From positions 1 to 27,312 of the IMG/VR virus record IMGVR_UViG_3300038311_000027: a stretch of 27,312 nucleotides of DNA; one strand, 5' to 3'. Source of the stretch: a virus. Position numbers and translations under genes: made by a program. Every line of letters starts with the position of its first letter. The stretch's first letter is position 1. A model generated the notes under the pieces. It was not told where the DNA came from. It did no database searches and saw nothing but the letters and a program-made list of their open reading frames with translations. Shown piece by piece: positions 17,314 to 26,884 of the stretch.

Positions 17314-18183
17314 TTAAAATATAGTTTCGATATATGGCGCATCATCTGCACCCGTTATACTTAACGATGACCCAACCTGTGACCATGTTGACCCATTGAA
17401 TCTCATCGTATATAAAGTATCTGTTCCATTATCAATAACAGCTATATCAGTATTATTCAATGTACAACAACAAGCATAATCCATAGAGGCATGCATATTA
17501 TATACTGATCCTGTTGCGCTCCATGATGACCCATTGAATGTATTGGTCTGAAGCTCACGAGTACCATTATTGATTAAAGCAACTGTAGTGCTTGTTAATG
17601 CTGTCACTGTCGACCCTGAGCCCATATAATTTTTAATTATTGAGGAACCTTGGGTTGACCAGTTTGTTCCATCAAAATAAAACGCTTGCATCGATGTCAT
17701 GAAAGGTTCCAGCAATACTATGACAGAACTTGTTAATGAAGTTGCCCTTGGGCTTGTAATCCAAGTTGTTGAATAACTATTACCGAGTGTACCCCATGAA
17801 GATGTTAACGGATTCCATCGATATGCTTGCAGTTTATTCGCACCTGTGTGGGTCAATGCAATATCTGTTGTTGTCAATTTAGTTAACATAGGTGAGCCCA
17901 TGCCTGTTACTTCATCACCAGTTCCAATCTGGCCCCATGAAGCACCACTAAACTGTTTAAAAGACAATATGTCTGTGTCAGAATCAGCAATGGCTAACCC
18001 GAATTCTCCCATATTTGCAAATCGTATTTTACCAGTTCCGCCAATCAAATAGTCCTTTGCTTGCCTAACCCATTTTTTACCATCCCATCCATAAATTTTG
18101 AGAGTACGATCGGAATCATCAATATATGTGATTAAATTTTGGTATGCGTTAACCGCCAATGCTCCTGTTAATCCTACATTCAA
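17314..18183 (-). CDS. Repeat-propeller-like tail protein
   Basis: The start is a TTG with AGGAGGAG upstream, overlapping the tailspike-type stop by four bases; a longer TTG-initiated frame to 18228 lies inside that gene. The 289-residue protein consists of repeats of about 45 residues with the themes 'T-D-I-A-L/V...G-T/N-x-x-L-x-x-x-x-F/W-N-G-S-x-W-S' (for example STTVALINNGTRELQTNTFNGSSWS and NTDIAVIDNGTDTLYTMRFNGSTWS). These fit blades of a beta-propeller and suggest ligand or surface binding. The gene follows the N-terminal tailspike domain gene, so it may be the separate distal part of a receptor-binding apparatus. Inference from repeats and position. Confidence 0.6.
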   Translation of the reverse strand: MNVGLTGALAVNAYQNLITYIDDSDRTLKIYGWDGKKWVRQAKDYLIGGTGKIRFANMGEFGLAIADSDTDILSFKQFSGASWGQIGTGDEVTGMGSPMLTKLTTTDIALTHTGANKLQAYRWNPLTSSWGTLGNSYSTTWITSPRATSLTSSVIVLLEPFMTSMQAFYFDGTNWSTQGSSIIKNYMGSGSTVTALTSTTVALINNGTRELQTNTFNGSSWSATGSVYNMHASMDYACCCTLNNTDIAVIDNGTDTLYTMRFNGSTWSQVGSSLSITGADDAPYIETIF

Positions 18184-18992
18184 GGGGTCTCCTCCTGCCA
18201 ACCAAAATATTTCGACTCGAAGATCCAATGCAATGACCCACCAATATTAGCGCACCATCCGACAATATATTGCGCTAATGTACCTGTAGCGTTTATTATT
18301 GATTCGTCGTTTGCCATTGCGTCACCATTCAAATAAAAATGCGTTCCTGACTCTGGGGTTATAGTGACTTGGTATTCATCCCCTATGATAAACATTACAT
18401 TTCCATTGATATGAGCTGGCGACATTTGGAAAACATGATCAGCACCAGACGCTTTATAATTACTGATTACTGTATTTGTTGTTTCTTCTGTTGTAAGGGA
18501 AGATGGAGTGGAGGGATCTTCCAGATCTGCTACTGCTAATGCTCTAAATTTAGTTGCAGCCTCAATAAAGATCTGCTCCCAATATGTTGGTGATGAAGTA
18601 GGATCATGCCCAACGTTACCAGATGATAGAGACCTGTAATAGCTATTGTCTGAACCTGTCACAAGTTCTCCAACATCATAAATGATGTCAGTGTCCCATG
18701 TGTCGAATGCCGCCTTCCCGAATGTCCCACCCACAGGGTCAAAAACCTCTATCTGAATATCATCAGCATCAGTAGAAACTACGCGATAGGAACCAGATCC
18801 AAATATATCACCAGCTCTGCCATCTGCGTCAAGAATTACAGGGTTTGTATTAGGCGTAGCTTCCGAAACATCTGAATAGGTATCCTTCGCAGTGTCTGTT
18901 GATCCAGGTTCGTAGAACCATAATTTCCCACCTGGTAAAGGGTTTCCTTCTCCATCAAAAAATTGGCTAAACGCTTCAATAATTCTCGCCAT
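18180..18992 (-). CDS. Tailspike-type head-binding domain protein
   Basis: Residues about 1-80 have the P22-tailspike-like virion-attachment pattern. It starts ARIIEAFSQFFDGEGNPLPGGKLWFYEPGSTD and continues TYSDVSEATPNTNPVILDADGRAGDIFGSGSYRVVSTDADD. A Y-x3-E-L-V...YYRSLSSGN-GH-P...YWEQ unit follows, recalling small carbohydrate-binding modules, and then a beta-rich end. At 270 residues it is shorter than full spikes, and no long beta-helix with catalytic acids is seen. The ATG at 18992 is favoured by AAGGAG nine bases upstream; ATG 18998 is also in frame. It lies directly after the ejection-protein genes, as tailspike does in P22. Confidence 0.8.
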   Translation of the reverse strand: MARIIEAFSQFFDGEGNPLPGGKLWFYEPGSTDTAKDTYSDVSEATPNTNPVILDADGRAGDIFGSGSYRVVSTDADDIQIEVFDPVGGTFGKAAFDTWDTDIIYDVGELVTGSDNSYYRSLSSGNVGHDPTSSPTYWEQIFIEAATKFRALAVADLEDPSTPSSLTTEETTNTVISNYKASGADHVFQMSPAHINGNVMFIIGDEYQVTITPESGTHFYLNGDAMANDESIINATGTLAQYIVGWCANIGGSLHWIFESKYFGWQEETP

Positions 18993-21195
18993 ACTCATCT
19001 TCTCCTTCTGGTGTTAAAGCAGCTACGCCAAGGGCGTTTAAAAGTCTGGGATTTGTTTGTTCTAGCATTTTTACTGTTTGTTTCACGTCTGGCATTGATT
19101 TCATTGCGGTTGCCATATCCATACGGCTAGCTCCTAACTTTGAAACGGTTGCAACTCCTCCAGCCAATTTAGCAGCATATGGCCCTAATCCAGGTATGTT
19201 ACGTATGATAGAAAGCATTGCATCCATATTGACAGCAGCACTCCCCTTTGGTGTAGCCATAGATGAAACCGTCAAATCTTCCATTGATTTTGATATTTTC
19301 ATCAAATCCCTGTAACCTTTAGGGTTACTCTGGAAAATAAGTTTAAGTCGGTCTTCGCCGATGTCTTTTAATTTTTTTGTGAACATAGCAGGAGAGACCA
19401 TAACTTGACCATTAATCATCCTTGTTTGAGCTTTTGTGCTATAATCAATGATATCAAGCATTGTTGCTGCTTGCAAATTCCCCATGGCCTTCTTGCCTTT
19501 GAATCCTGACTTTCTTAGACTATCAACGGATCTTTGCAGCCATTCTATAGGTTGATCCTTTCCGACCAATTTACCATACGCTTGACTTGCTTCAATAACG
19601 CTTGCATTACTTCCGCTCTTAAAATCTGTTAGCCTTCCAACTATATCTTTTGGGCTAAACTCCCGTTTCATTTGATAAACGGTTTTTCTTGCATATTTTA
19701 ATGGTATGATAACTTTTTGAGACGCTTCATCAACTCCAGCATCTTCAAGCTGAGAAATTAAATCATCTGTCGCATCATCAAGACGTTTTTTAATTGGCAT
19801 TATCAAATTAGCCATATATTTAGCGTCTTTGCTTTCCATCAAATAATTCAAATGTTTTCTAAACGTATCGAAATTACCAACACTTAAAGGGGTTATTTTT
19901 TTAACTCCAGTTTCTTGAGCAACGGCTAACGCTTCTTTTGATTTCGTAAGACCGAATTCGGCAAGCAATGATTTTAAGGCCTTGACTTTCCCAGGTTCAT
20001 AAATAGATATTTGGCGCATGTCATCAGCGTTGGGTAATACGTCCTTAAACTCTTCAAGGTCGAATGGTACATCTTTTATTTCGTTTGCGTTTTTTTTGGC
20101 AAGTCCATAAAGCCTTCTAATCCTTGTATTTAAGTTTTCTTCTCTCCTTGTCAAAGCGTCTTTTACAGATTCACCAAATTCTTTAGCCGATCCTGTCTCT
20201 TCCGCCATTCCCCTAACCCTTCCCTCAATCATGCTCGATTGCTCTCTCCTGAGGGCTCTCATAGGATCTGCGTTAGGATCAGCCATGGATTCCAACAGCC
20301 TTGCTTCAAGTGCTTGCTGCTTTGTATCTCTGGTAAGGTCTCCTTTGGTGACAGGGAAATTAGGATCTATGTTTTTGTATCGCGCCAATCTTGCAAGCTG
20401 TTCAGGGTCCGCATCAGGAGCGAGGCCCTCGATCAATTCAATGGAAGATGCTTTTAGGTCTGATAGATCAAGCCCCGCTTTATTAAGCACCCCTTGCAGC
20501 TCTTCAGATGGCAACCCGTCAGGTGTAAAAAGAGTTCTTGCAGGAGCCTTACCTGTTATTTTAGAAAAAAGTTTATTAGCGTAACGATGCATAATATTTT
20601 GAACAGGACCACCCAAGCCTGCCGTAACCCCTCCCAACGCCGCCCCTGTCGCTTGACCATATTCATCTTCACCAGCTCCTCTTGATATTGTTGCGCCCAA
20701 TGCTGTTCCATATGCAACATTTGGTGCATGTATTCTTATGACTTCGGGTATCATTGTCTTTATTGTATCATACCCAACACGTTCTGCAATTTTTTTTGTC
20801 GCACCTGAAACTATTGGAGCGGCTGCTAATCCAGTCGCGGCTAATTCTGCGGCTGTTATAGGTATAGCCTCTCCTAATGTCTCACCAATAAATGATGTAT
20901 ATGGCCTTTCTTTTTTTAATGCCTCCATAGCTCTTTGCTCTGCTATATCAGGCTTATCTGTAAGTCCAAGGCCTCTTCCTATGGTATACATTCCTTTACC
21001 TGTGTTGATAGCCATAGATTTAAGTGGACCTTGTTCCCTTGCCAATTCACCGAACGCTGAAAGATCGTTAAAGTTTTCCGGCGTTATAGCGTCTTCTGGA
21101 CCAGTGTCAACCGGTTCTTGTGCCTGCTGTTTCTGACCTCTCCTCCTGGCAAGTTCGGCCAGCGCTTCTTCTCTTGTGATCGCTACTTTCATCAT
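18976..21195 (-). CDS. Large ejection (internal virion) protein, P22 gp16-like by position
   Basis: The 739-residue protein starts MMKVAITREEALAELARRRGQKQQ, as in phage DNA-transfer proteins. An acidic linker follows, then a Gly/Ala-rich hydrophobic region (LGEAIPITAAELAATGLAAAPIVSGATKK...GATISRG, about 107-180) and a long helical body. Such proteins are stored in the head and ejected with the DNA to cross the envelope. Order after gp4, gp10 and two further ejection-type genes matches the last P22 ejection gene. It overlaps the tailspike-type gene by 17 bases. No lytic transglycosylase motif was seen. Confidence 0.7.
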   Translation of the reverse strand: MMKVAITREEALAELARRRGQKQQAQEPVDTGPEDAITPENFNDLSAFGELAREQGPLKSMAINTGKGMYTIGRGLGLTDKPDIAEQRAMEALKKERPYTSFIGETLGEAIPITAAELAATGLAAAPIVSGATKKIAERVGYDTIKTMIPEVIRIHAPNVAYGTALGATISRGAGEDEYGQATGAALGGVTAGLGGPVQNIMHRYANKLFSKITGKAPARTLFTPDGLPSEELQGVLNKAGLDLSDLKASSIELIEGLAPDADPEQLARLARYKNIDPNFPVTKGDLTRDTKQQALEARLLESMADPNADPMRALRREQSSMIEGRVRGMAEETGSAKEFGESVKDALTRREENLNTRIRRLYGLAKKNANEIKDVPFDLEEFKDVLPNADDMRQISIYEPGKVKALKSLLAEFGLTKSKEALAVAQETGVKKITPLSVGNFDTFRKHLNYLMESKDAKYMANLIMPIKKRLDDATDDLISQLEDAGVDEASQKVIIPLKYARKTVYQMKREFSPKDIVGRLTDFKSGSNASVIEASQAYGKLVGKDQPIEWLQRSVDSLRKSGFKGKKAMGNLQAATMLDIIDYSTKAQTRMINGQVMVSPAMFTKKLKDIGEDRLKLIFQSNPKGYRDLMKISKSMEDLTVSSMATPKGSAAVNMDAMLSIIRNIPGLGPYAAKLAGGVATVSKLGASRMDMATAMKSMPDVKQTVKMLEQTNPRLLNALGVAALTPEGEDEYGENY

Positions 21196-22424
21196 GGTTG
21201 TTCACCATTCGCAATTTGTTCAAGTTCTGAATCGCTCATTGTTGAAATTTTTCGGTCTTTGTATCTTTTATTGGCCTCTGTGACTGCTTCAGCCCATTTG
21301 TTATAATGCTTTTGTATTTTTAATATATTAGACCTAAGTTTTTTAGCCCCCATTCGATAATCAAGAGCGGCTATTGTCCTTTGTAGTTGCCTAAGCTCTT
21401 CAACAGCTACGCTTCCTAAAGCTCCTCCTGTTGGAGAAAGTTGTTTCATTTTAGCAAGCTCATCAAACGCTAAATTAGATGTTAAAACATCTAATGCGCC
21501 TTGAAGCTCCACCATTTCAGGGTCTCCAGTAGCGGCCCAAATTCTCCCAGTCCTACCAGTGTTTTGATCTGTAACAAGTCCAGGTATGCCCTTTTCTCTA
21601 TTACCAAGTAGCTGTTCAACAGCATCGTCAATGGTTGCTTTTTTGTCCATTATTGAACTTATGCTTTGAGTTCTTTTCTCTTCTGCTGCTTGCTGTTCCA
21701 TTGCTGGTTTTGATCCTGGGATAGCTTCCAGGGTTCCAGATTGAGTTCTTCTGTAACCTGGTGGTATTTTCCCGTATTTCTGTTCAATTTGTTTCTGCTG
21801 CAATTCATTTTCAAATTTTTGTCTTTCTAAAGCATTTAATTCAGATCGAAGCTGATAATTCATCCCTGATAGCTCTCTATCTTGGGCCATCTTATCATAT
21901 CCTCTTCGATTCTCTGCCTGAGCCTTCCATGCCCCAGTTTCAGCCGTTAATTCTTTTACCCTTGTTTCTCGTTCTTTCAATTTGAGGTCATTTGCTACAT
22001 CTGTAAGGGATTTTTTAACCTCTACATATCCCATTTGAGCGCCATGATCGACCGCTTTTAGCAATGTCTTTTTAAATTTATCGCCGCTCATTTGTAATAG
22101 TTGCTGACTACCCCGTAGGTATATTTCGTCTGTTGATGGGTCAAGCTTCGACATTGCAATCTGAATCATTTGTTTCGCTACGTTCTCATCATCAAACGAA
22201 TAATACATTGCCGCAGACATATCCTTGAAATAGTCTTGGGCTCTTTGTTTGTTGACCATCTCCAATTGTTTTTGTTGAGATAGTTGAGAAGATGCTTGTT
22301 GACCTGCTATCTGCGCTTTCATGGCCTGATTAGCAAGTAGGTTGTTTCTCATTGAGATACCAGCATTCAACCCACCAATTAAATCAGGCGCTGATCCCTG
22401 GGCTATCATATCTAAAATACCCAC
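21192..22424 (-). CDS. Ejection-type protein, P22 gp20-like by position
   Basis: The 410-residue, Gln-, Ala- and Lys-rich helical protein has long coiled-coil stretches (KLKERETRVKELTAETGAWKAQAENRRGYDKM, LNALERQKFENELQQKQIEQKYGKI) and a recurrent 'Y-x-Q-x-QGA'-like opening (IAQGSAPDLIGGLNAGISMRNNLLANQAM). These fit an internal virion protein delivered into the host. The start is GTG with GGAGG six bases upstream. It overlaps the next gene by four bases (ATGATGA), so the two are co-translated. Confidence 0.66.
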   Translation of the reverse strand: MGILDMIAQGSAPDLIGGLNAGISMRNNLLANQAMKAQIAGQQASSQLSQQKQLEMVNKQRAQDYFKDMSAAMYYSFDDENVAKQMIQIAMSKLDPSTDEIYLRGSQQLLQMSGDKFKKTLLKAVDHGAQMGYVEVKKSLTDVANDLKLKERETRVKELTAETGAWKAQAENRRGYDKMAQDRELSGMNYQLRSELNALERQKFENELQQKQIEQKYGKIPPGYRRTQSGTLEAIPGSKPAMEQQAAEEKRTQSISSIMDKKATIDDAVEQLLGNREKGIPGLVTDQNTGRTGRIWAATGDPEMVELQGALDVLTSNLAFDELAKMKQLSPTGGALGSVAVEELRQLQRTIAALDYRMGAKKLRSNILKIQKHYNKWAEAVTEANKRYKDRKISTMSDSELEQIANGEQP

Positions 22425-22436
22425 TGTTTACCTCCA

Positions 22437-24632
22437 TTATGCTAATAGGCTTAAACCGATTAGGCTCATCCCCTGGCCTAAAAGATTATTGAAAGAATTG
22501 GCCTGACCAATAAGACCGGCTGCTTTTGCATCACCAGACTGCTGTGCAAGCTGCGCTAATGTATTACCAGTATTGAGGTTTATATTTCCTAATGCAAGGC
22601 CTCTACCTGTTGCTAAATTAGCAAGTGTATTACCACGGCTGGCAAGGAAATTGGCTAAATTAGTTGAATATTGATCCAACGCACCAGCCGCAGTGTTTCC
22701 AAATTGTGCTCCTGTTGCCCCTCTGGTTTGTGCCCATTGAGATATTAATGAAGCAAGGTCGTTGCCTGCTGATTGCTGTAGGCCTGCAACATTTTGACCG
22801 GCTGTCGCTGATAGATTGGCAATGTCTGCCCCCGTGCCTCTCTGCACGCCGACTATGTTCTGCGCTGTTGAAAGGCCTGTGTCAGCAAGAGAAGAGCCTA
22901 AAAACTGTCTAAGGTTGGCAGTATTTAGAGCGCTGTTCGATGCAAGGTCAGCAAGTGAAAGACCTGTAGCCCTGCTGATGTCGCTAAGCTGCGTCCCCAT
23001 TGTCGATCTAAGTTGTGCCTCAGTCATACCAAGCTGAGAGGCAAGGCCTGCCAATGATTGCCCTGTTGATGATTCATATCCTGCTAATTGAGTACCAAGA
23101 TTGGATTGGAGGTTTGATATATCTCCTCTATATCCCTGGTTGGCTGCCAGCGCTGCAAGTTGATTCGAACGAATTATATCGGCTGTTGTCTGGCCACCAG
23201 CCATTTGCCAATTACCCTGATTTGTTGCTGCGCCTGCTCCTACACCAGCTATAGAACGCATATTTTCAAGTGTTTGTTGTTGGTTCTGTGCCGCTATCCC
23301 ATAGGCTTGCTCTTGAAGTGCGCTTCTTACATTACCACCGCCCAGACCACCAATGGCAGCCGAATTCCTCAACAATGCTTTTTCTTGCTGTTCCCTTAAA
23401 TATTTCTGCCCTGGGCTCTCAATGAATTCGTTTATGGCTTGCTGTTGTGCCTCTGGGCCAAGAGCTCCAGAAAGAGCCGCTTCCCTATTCGCTGCCTGGT
23501 TGCCAAGATTTGCATAAGTGTCAAGCCCTGATACAGCCCTTGAAACTGCTTGGTCAACCCTGTTCACGGCTGCCGTTGGGTCTGTCAACCGGGCTACATC
23601 TGCAAGACCGGCCTGCAAATTCGATATGGCATTACCATAGTTTGTGTTTAAATCTCCCCTAATACTTTGAAGCGAGTTTGTAAGATCTGCCCTTGCTGTT
23701 CCTGCTCCTTCCCTGGCGGCATTGATTGCTTCTGACCCATAGTCCCTTATAGCATTTTGCGCTTGGGTTGCGCCTGATGTTATCGTACCCGTTCCGGTTT
23801 GGTATGCGTTAGCTATATCGGCTATAGCTGCCCCAACTCCACCAGATAGATCGGCCCGCCCTTGCTCTTGGGCCTGTCTATATGTGTTGACAGCATCATC
23901 CCTTCCCTGTAGTAGAGCATTCTCGCCAACTTGATAAGCTCTTCCATAGGTTGCAAGTGCGTCGGATGAACCTTGTCTAAGAGCCTCAAGAGATTCACGC
24001 TCGCCTCCTCCCTGGATGGCGTTAACGATGTTGGCTGTATCGTAGATCGTTTTTAAAACATCCTGATTGCCACTCTGAAGCGCCTGTTTGGCCCAATCCA
24101 TTTGTTCGGCATAGAGTTTGAACGCCTCATTATAATCTTGGACAATAAAATTTCTTGCTTCATCTGCAGCTTGCTTTGAGATTTGACCGGCTTCTTTCTG
24201 TGCTTGCACTATTTCATCAGCCGCTTCATCAATCTTATCGCCGCTTAGGTTGTCATAAACCTCCTGGCCTAATTCGTATGTCGATGTTACCGCCCATGGA
24301 AGTCCTAAGGTGGCTACATTACCGATATCGCTCCAACTTAAACCTCTTGTTGGGTCTTCAGTCGTTGTTGGAGTAGTCCCACTTGGTTTCTTTAGTGCTT
24401 GCCATTTTAAAAGGTCTGGGCCTGTAACAGGCTGTTGTATAGCTGGCGTAGCCTGTTGCAAAACTGGCGTTGCGTTTTGAAGCGTAGGAGGAACGTTTTG
24501 AGCTGCTGCCGCTAATATAGTTCCTGGATCTTGACCCTGCAAACCGAGTTGTTTAGCCTGAGCCTGTAGATTAGCAAGATACGCTTGGCGCTCTTGTGCT
24601 TTTCTTAATTTTTCTTCTTCAGTTAAGGCCAT
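22437..24632 (-). CDS. Ejection-type protein with TGxxLAxL repeats (gp7/transfer-like)
   Basis: The 731-residue protein is rich in Ala, Gln, Gly and Asn. An N-terminal helix (LTEEEKLRKAQERQAYLANLQAQAKQLGL) leads to a long helical region. A characteristic 'SPGQKYLREQQEKALLRNSAAIGGLGGGNVRSALQEQA' block around 395-430 is familiar from phage DNA-transfer proteins. The last 300 residues repeat an 11-residue-like theme (TGxxLAxLxxxxG) that may form an amphipathic solenoid. It follows the 24637-25041 gene and precedes the other ejection genes, as in P22. No catalytic motif seen. Confidence 0.68.
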   Translation of the reverse strand: MALTEEEKLRKAQERQAYLANLQAQAKQLGLQGQDPGTILAAAAQNVPPTLQNATPVLQQATPAIQQPVTGPDLLKWQALKKPSGTTPTTTEDPTRGLSWSDIGNVATLGLPWAVTSTYELGQEVYDNLSGDKIDEAADEIVQAQKEAGQISKQAADEARNFIVQDYNEAFKLYAEQMDWAKQALQSGNQDVLKTIYDTANIVNAIQGGGERESLEALRQGSSDALATYGRAYQVGENALLQGRDDAVNTYRQAQEQGRADLSGGVGAAIADIANAYQTGTGTITSGATQAQNAIRDYGSEAINAAREGAGTARADLTNSLQSIRGDLNTNYGNAISNLQAGLADVARLTDPTAAVNRVDQAVSRAVSGLDTYANLGNQAANREAALSGALGPEAQQQAINEFIESPGQKYLREQQEKALLRNSAAIGGLGGGNVRSALQEQAYGIAAQNQQQTLENMRSIAGVGAGAATNQGNWQMAGGQTTADIIRSNQLAALAANQGYRGDISNLQSNLGTQLAGYESSTGQSLAGLASQLGMTEAQLRSTMGTQLSDISRATGLSLADLASNSALNTANLRQFLGSSLADTGLSTAQNIVGVQRGTGADIANLSATAGQNVAGLQQSAGNDLASLISQWAQTRGATGAQFGNTAAGALDQYSTNLANFLASRGNTLANLATGRGLALGNINLNTGNTLAQLAQQSGDAKAAGLIGQANSFNNLLGQGMSLIGLSLLA

Positions 24633-24636
24633 GTTT

Positions 24637-25041
24637 TTAAACCTTATTGTATTTGATTGAATACCGTACGTTTAATGATAATCCCAATCTGTTTTTGATA
24701 ACTATGTTGGAGCCATCATGGAAAATGCATAAATCACCATCTGAATCAGAATTGGCGACATTTGACGATGAATCGTTTATCGTTACAGTACCGGCGACAT
24801 TAAACCGAAATGTTGCCCATTCTTGGTTGTCACCTGCCATTACTTCACCATATCCAGCGTATCCAGTTTCAAGTGATGATGTTGCGTCATCTTCTAAAGT
24901 AACGTTGGTTTCAAACGTATTTACTAACTTATTGATATTATTTATCATTGACAAAGTAAACCTATGGAAATACCTTGTCATTGCCCCAACTTCATCCGTT
25001 GCCTGATATGACGGGTCGTATGTAGGAATAGTTTTTACCAT
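24637..25041 (-). CDS. Small structural protein between hub and ejection genes
   Basis: The 134-residue protein starts IPTYDPSYQATDEVGAMTRYFHRFTLSMINNINKLVNTFE, an extended arm plus helix. A compact beta-rich domain follows (TLEDDATSS...GEVMAGDNQEWATFRFNVAGTVTINDSSSNV...RYSIKYNKV). Its position, right after gp10-like, is where P22 has the tail needle gene, but length and composition differ from gp26. Its ATG overlaps the gp10-like stop (TAATG). Role is inferred from position only. Confidence 0.58.
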   Translation of the reverse strand: MVKTIPTYDPSYQATDEVGAMTRYFHRFTLSMINNINKLVNTFETNVTLEDDATSSLETGYAGYGEVMAGDNQEWATFRFNVAGTVTINDSSSNVANSDSDGDLCIFHDGSNIVIKNRLGLSLNVRYSIKYNKV

Positions 25042-26450
25042 TATTCAACCTCCACTTTTATGATTACTGGTTTGACTTGAGACGAAAGCCTAAATCTCAA
25101 GTATCCAAATCGTTGGAATAATCCAATGCCCCTCCATATAACTCTTCTTGCATATTCCCCAACACGACCAAGCCCCCTCATTCGTTCAAAATCCCATGTT
25201 TTCCCATCCCGTGACGCCGCCATTGTCATTTTGGGTTCAGGGACAGCGTTATTTCCAACGCCAGATTCAACAGTCAATTCAACTTTTGACAGGGCGAACG
25301 AATCACCTCCAGATTCAAAAACTTGAGTTGAGAATGTCCTGATAATATCCCCGCCGTATTCTCCATATATGTCTGGAGACATCCTTCCAATCCTTCCGTC
25401 GTAGCTATCGCCGACCAAAAATTCGCCATTGAGTTTGACTATTGAATTGGCTCTCCATCTTTGGTCAACTTCTTGGACTCGGCTTCGTCTTTCATGCCAC
25501 AGGCCAGTTATGGTATCATAAACAAAGGTTGTGTATCCATCGAACGTAAAACATACAAACGATGCCCCATTTGCAGAATACGAAAATCCAAACGCCGATT
25601 CTATTTCTGCTTCTGTTAATGAGTTGAGATAGGAATCTATAGCATTGTGAGAGATTTTTTTGTATCCATTACCTTGGTAGGCCCATATTGCTGGTTGCTC
25701 GTGTTTCCCACCGCCAACCATAAAAAAAGTACCATTGGCGTTTACAATAGCATGAGGAGCGAAACACCCCTTATCAATGAATATTCCATTTCGTGTAAAT
25801 GCGAATCCAGCACCGCCAACGTTTTGAAAACCCTCTGTTGTACTTTTCCCCAAAATGAGTAGCATGTTCTGGACTACTACAGGAGCTACAGGGAAATCTG
25901 GGTCACTTTCTGCACTCCCGAAGTCAAGGGCGTTCCATGATGTACCATCATTAAGATCTGAAATGATCCATTGCTTAGTATCTGTTACGCATGCGAAATA
26001 ACCATCGATGAAAACAAGAAACTGCGGGTTTCCATTAGCGTCAAAGTCGCCATCCGAAATTGTTACTAAGCCGCCAGCTACGGTATATATATAACCAGTG
26101 CTGCCAGGTACTAAAATCATTAATTGGGCACCGTTATCGGCCATAGAGACTCTGGAATCGCCTGTGATATCTCCTAATGATGTAACGGTATAATCCGAAT
26201 CGCACGAATACAGGTGTGAGCCATTAACAAAATAAGCAATGTCACCCATTACATGAGCACCACGGTTAATTTCTCGTGGGTTGACAGTAGCCGCAACAGA
26301 TGTGGCCCCAGGAGTTCCATAGAGGATTGCATCAGACAAAGCCCCTGGTGATTCCTGTATAGATGGGTAAAAATTAACGCACTCTTGATGGGAGAGCGGC
26401 AAACTCTTAGCTCTATAGAATCCATTTGCTATCTGTAACTTGATGCTCAC
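25041..26450 (-). CDS. P22 gp10-like packaged-DNA stabilisation protein
   Basis: The 469-residue protein opens SIKLQIANGFYRAKSLPLSHQECVNFYPSIQES, the typical start of the P22 gp10 (Phage_stabilise) family. Propeller-like strands follow (FVNGSHLYSCDSDYTVTSLG, YIYTVAGG, FLVFIDGYFACV). The block GAGFAFTRNGIFIDKGCFAPHAIVNANGTFFMVGGGKHEQPAIWAY matches the family's middle, and FDGYTTFVYDTITGLWHERRSR its later part. It would form the tail hub that closes the portal after packaging. The start is GTG overlapping the gp4-like stop by four bases. Confidence 0.88.
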   Translation of the reverse strand: MSIKLQIANGFYRAKSLPLSHQECVNFYPSIQESPGALSDAILYGTPGATSVAATVNPREINRGAHVMGDIAYFVNGSHLYSCDSDYTVTSLGDITGDSRVSMADNGAQLMILVPGSTGYIYTVAGGLVTISDGDFDANGNPQFLVFIDGYFACVTDTKQWIISDLNDGTSWNALDFGSAESDPDFPVAPVVVQNMLLILGKSTTEGFQNVGGAGFAFTRNGIFIDKGCFAPHAIVNANGTFFMVGGGKHEQPAIWAYQGNGYKKISHNAIDSYLNSLTEAEIESAFGFSYSANGASFVCFTFDGYTTFVYDTITGLWHERRSRVQEVDQRWRANSIVKLNGEFLVGDSYDGRIGRMSPDIYGEYGGDIIRTFSTQVFESGGDSFALSKVELTVESGVGNNAVPEPKMTMAASRDGKTWDFERMRGLGRVGEYARRVIWRGIGLFQRFGYLRFRLSSQVKPVIIKVEVE

Positions 26451-26884
26451 TCATCAAACTCCTGGATAAAAAATGGTCCTTCAATCTCACTTGCTAAAAT
26501 GTCATTACCTGATCCGGTTGGTAGAGAGTCAGGAAAATCCATTTCGTCAACCCCTACAGCTATTTTGTATAATTCTTTTTTACCGATGATCGCGTTAGCC
26601 ATTACCATTTGGGATGGATCTGTTTTGTAATAGTATGGCCATAGTTTAAGGGCTAAATTGGCTATCACCCCTCCATATGCCCCTGAATCAATTGTAACTG
26701 TATCAGTTGGATCTGAAACGGATGTATAATCCAGGTCAATCCCATCTGCTTCAAATGACGCCATCATTCGGTTTAATGTTCTGATTCCTCGCTCCATATC
26801 GACATTTTCAATTGGCTCTTCGTCTCCAGTTACTAAAATCAATCTCAATGCATCACTAATTATGGAACGCGCAGTTTCAGACAT
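26447..26884 (-). CDS. P22 gp4-like head-completion/tail accessory factor
   Basis: The 145-residue protein begins TARSIISDALRLILVTGDEEPIENVDMERGIRTLNRMMASFEADGIDL. The A-L-R-L-I-x-V-x...E and G-x-x-x-L-N-x-M-x-x-x-W/F pattern is typical of gp4-type proteins. Then comes YGGVIANLALKLWPYYYK. P22 gp4 binds below the portal and allows tail assembly. The order, coat then small gene then this then gp10-like, supports the call. It overlaps the upstream gene by eight bases. Confidence 0.85.
   Translation of the reverse strand: MSETARSIISDALRLILVTGDEEPIENVDMERGIRTLNRMMASFEADGIDLDYTSVSDPTDTVTIDSGAYGGVIANLALKLWPYYYKTDPSQMVMANAIIGKKELYKIAVGVDEMDFPDSLPTGSGNDILASEIEGPFFIQEFDE

Noticed and set aside
18180-18992. 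Complete P22-type tailspike endorhamnosidase
   Set aside because: Only the attachment-domain pattern is present. The long beta-helix body with catalytic acidic residues is absent from this 270-residue protein.
20231-20584. Plus-strand frames opposite the ejection genes
   Set aside because: They are antisense shadows of the long minus-strand gene, with no ribosome site or domain and not in a rightward operon.
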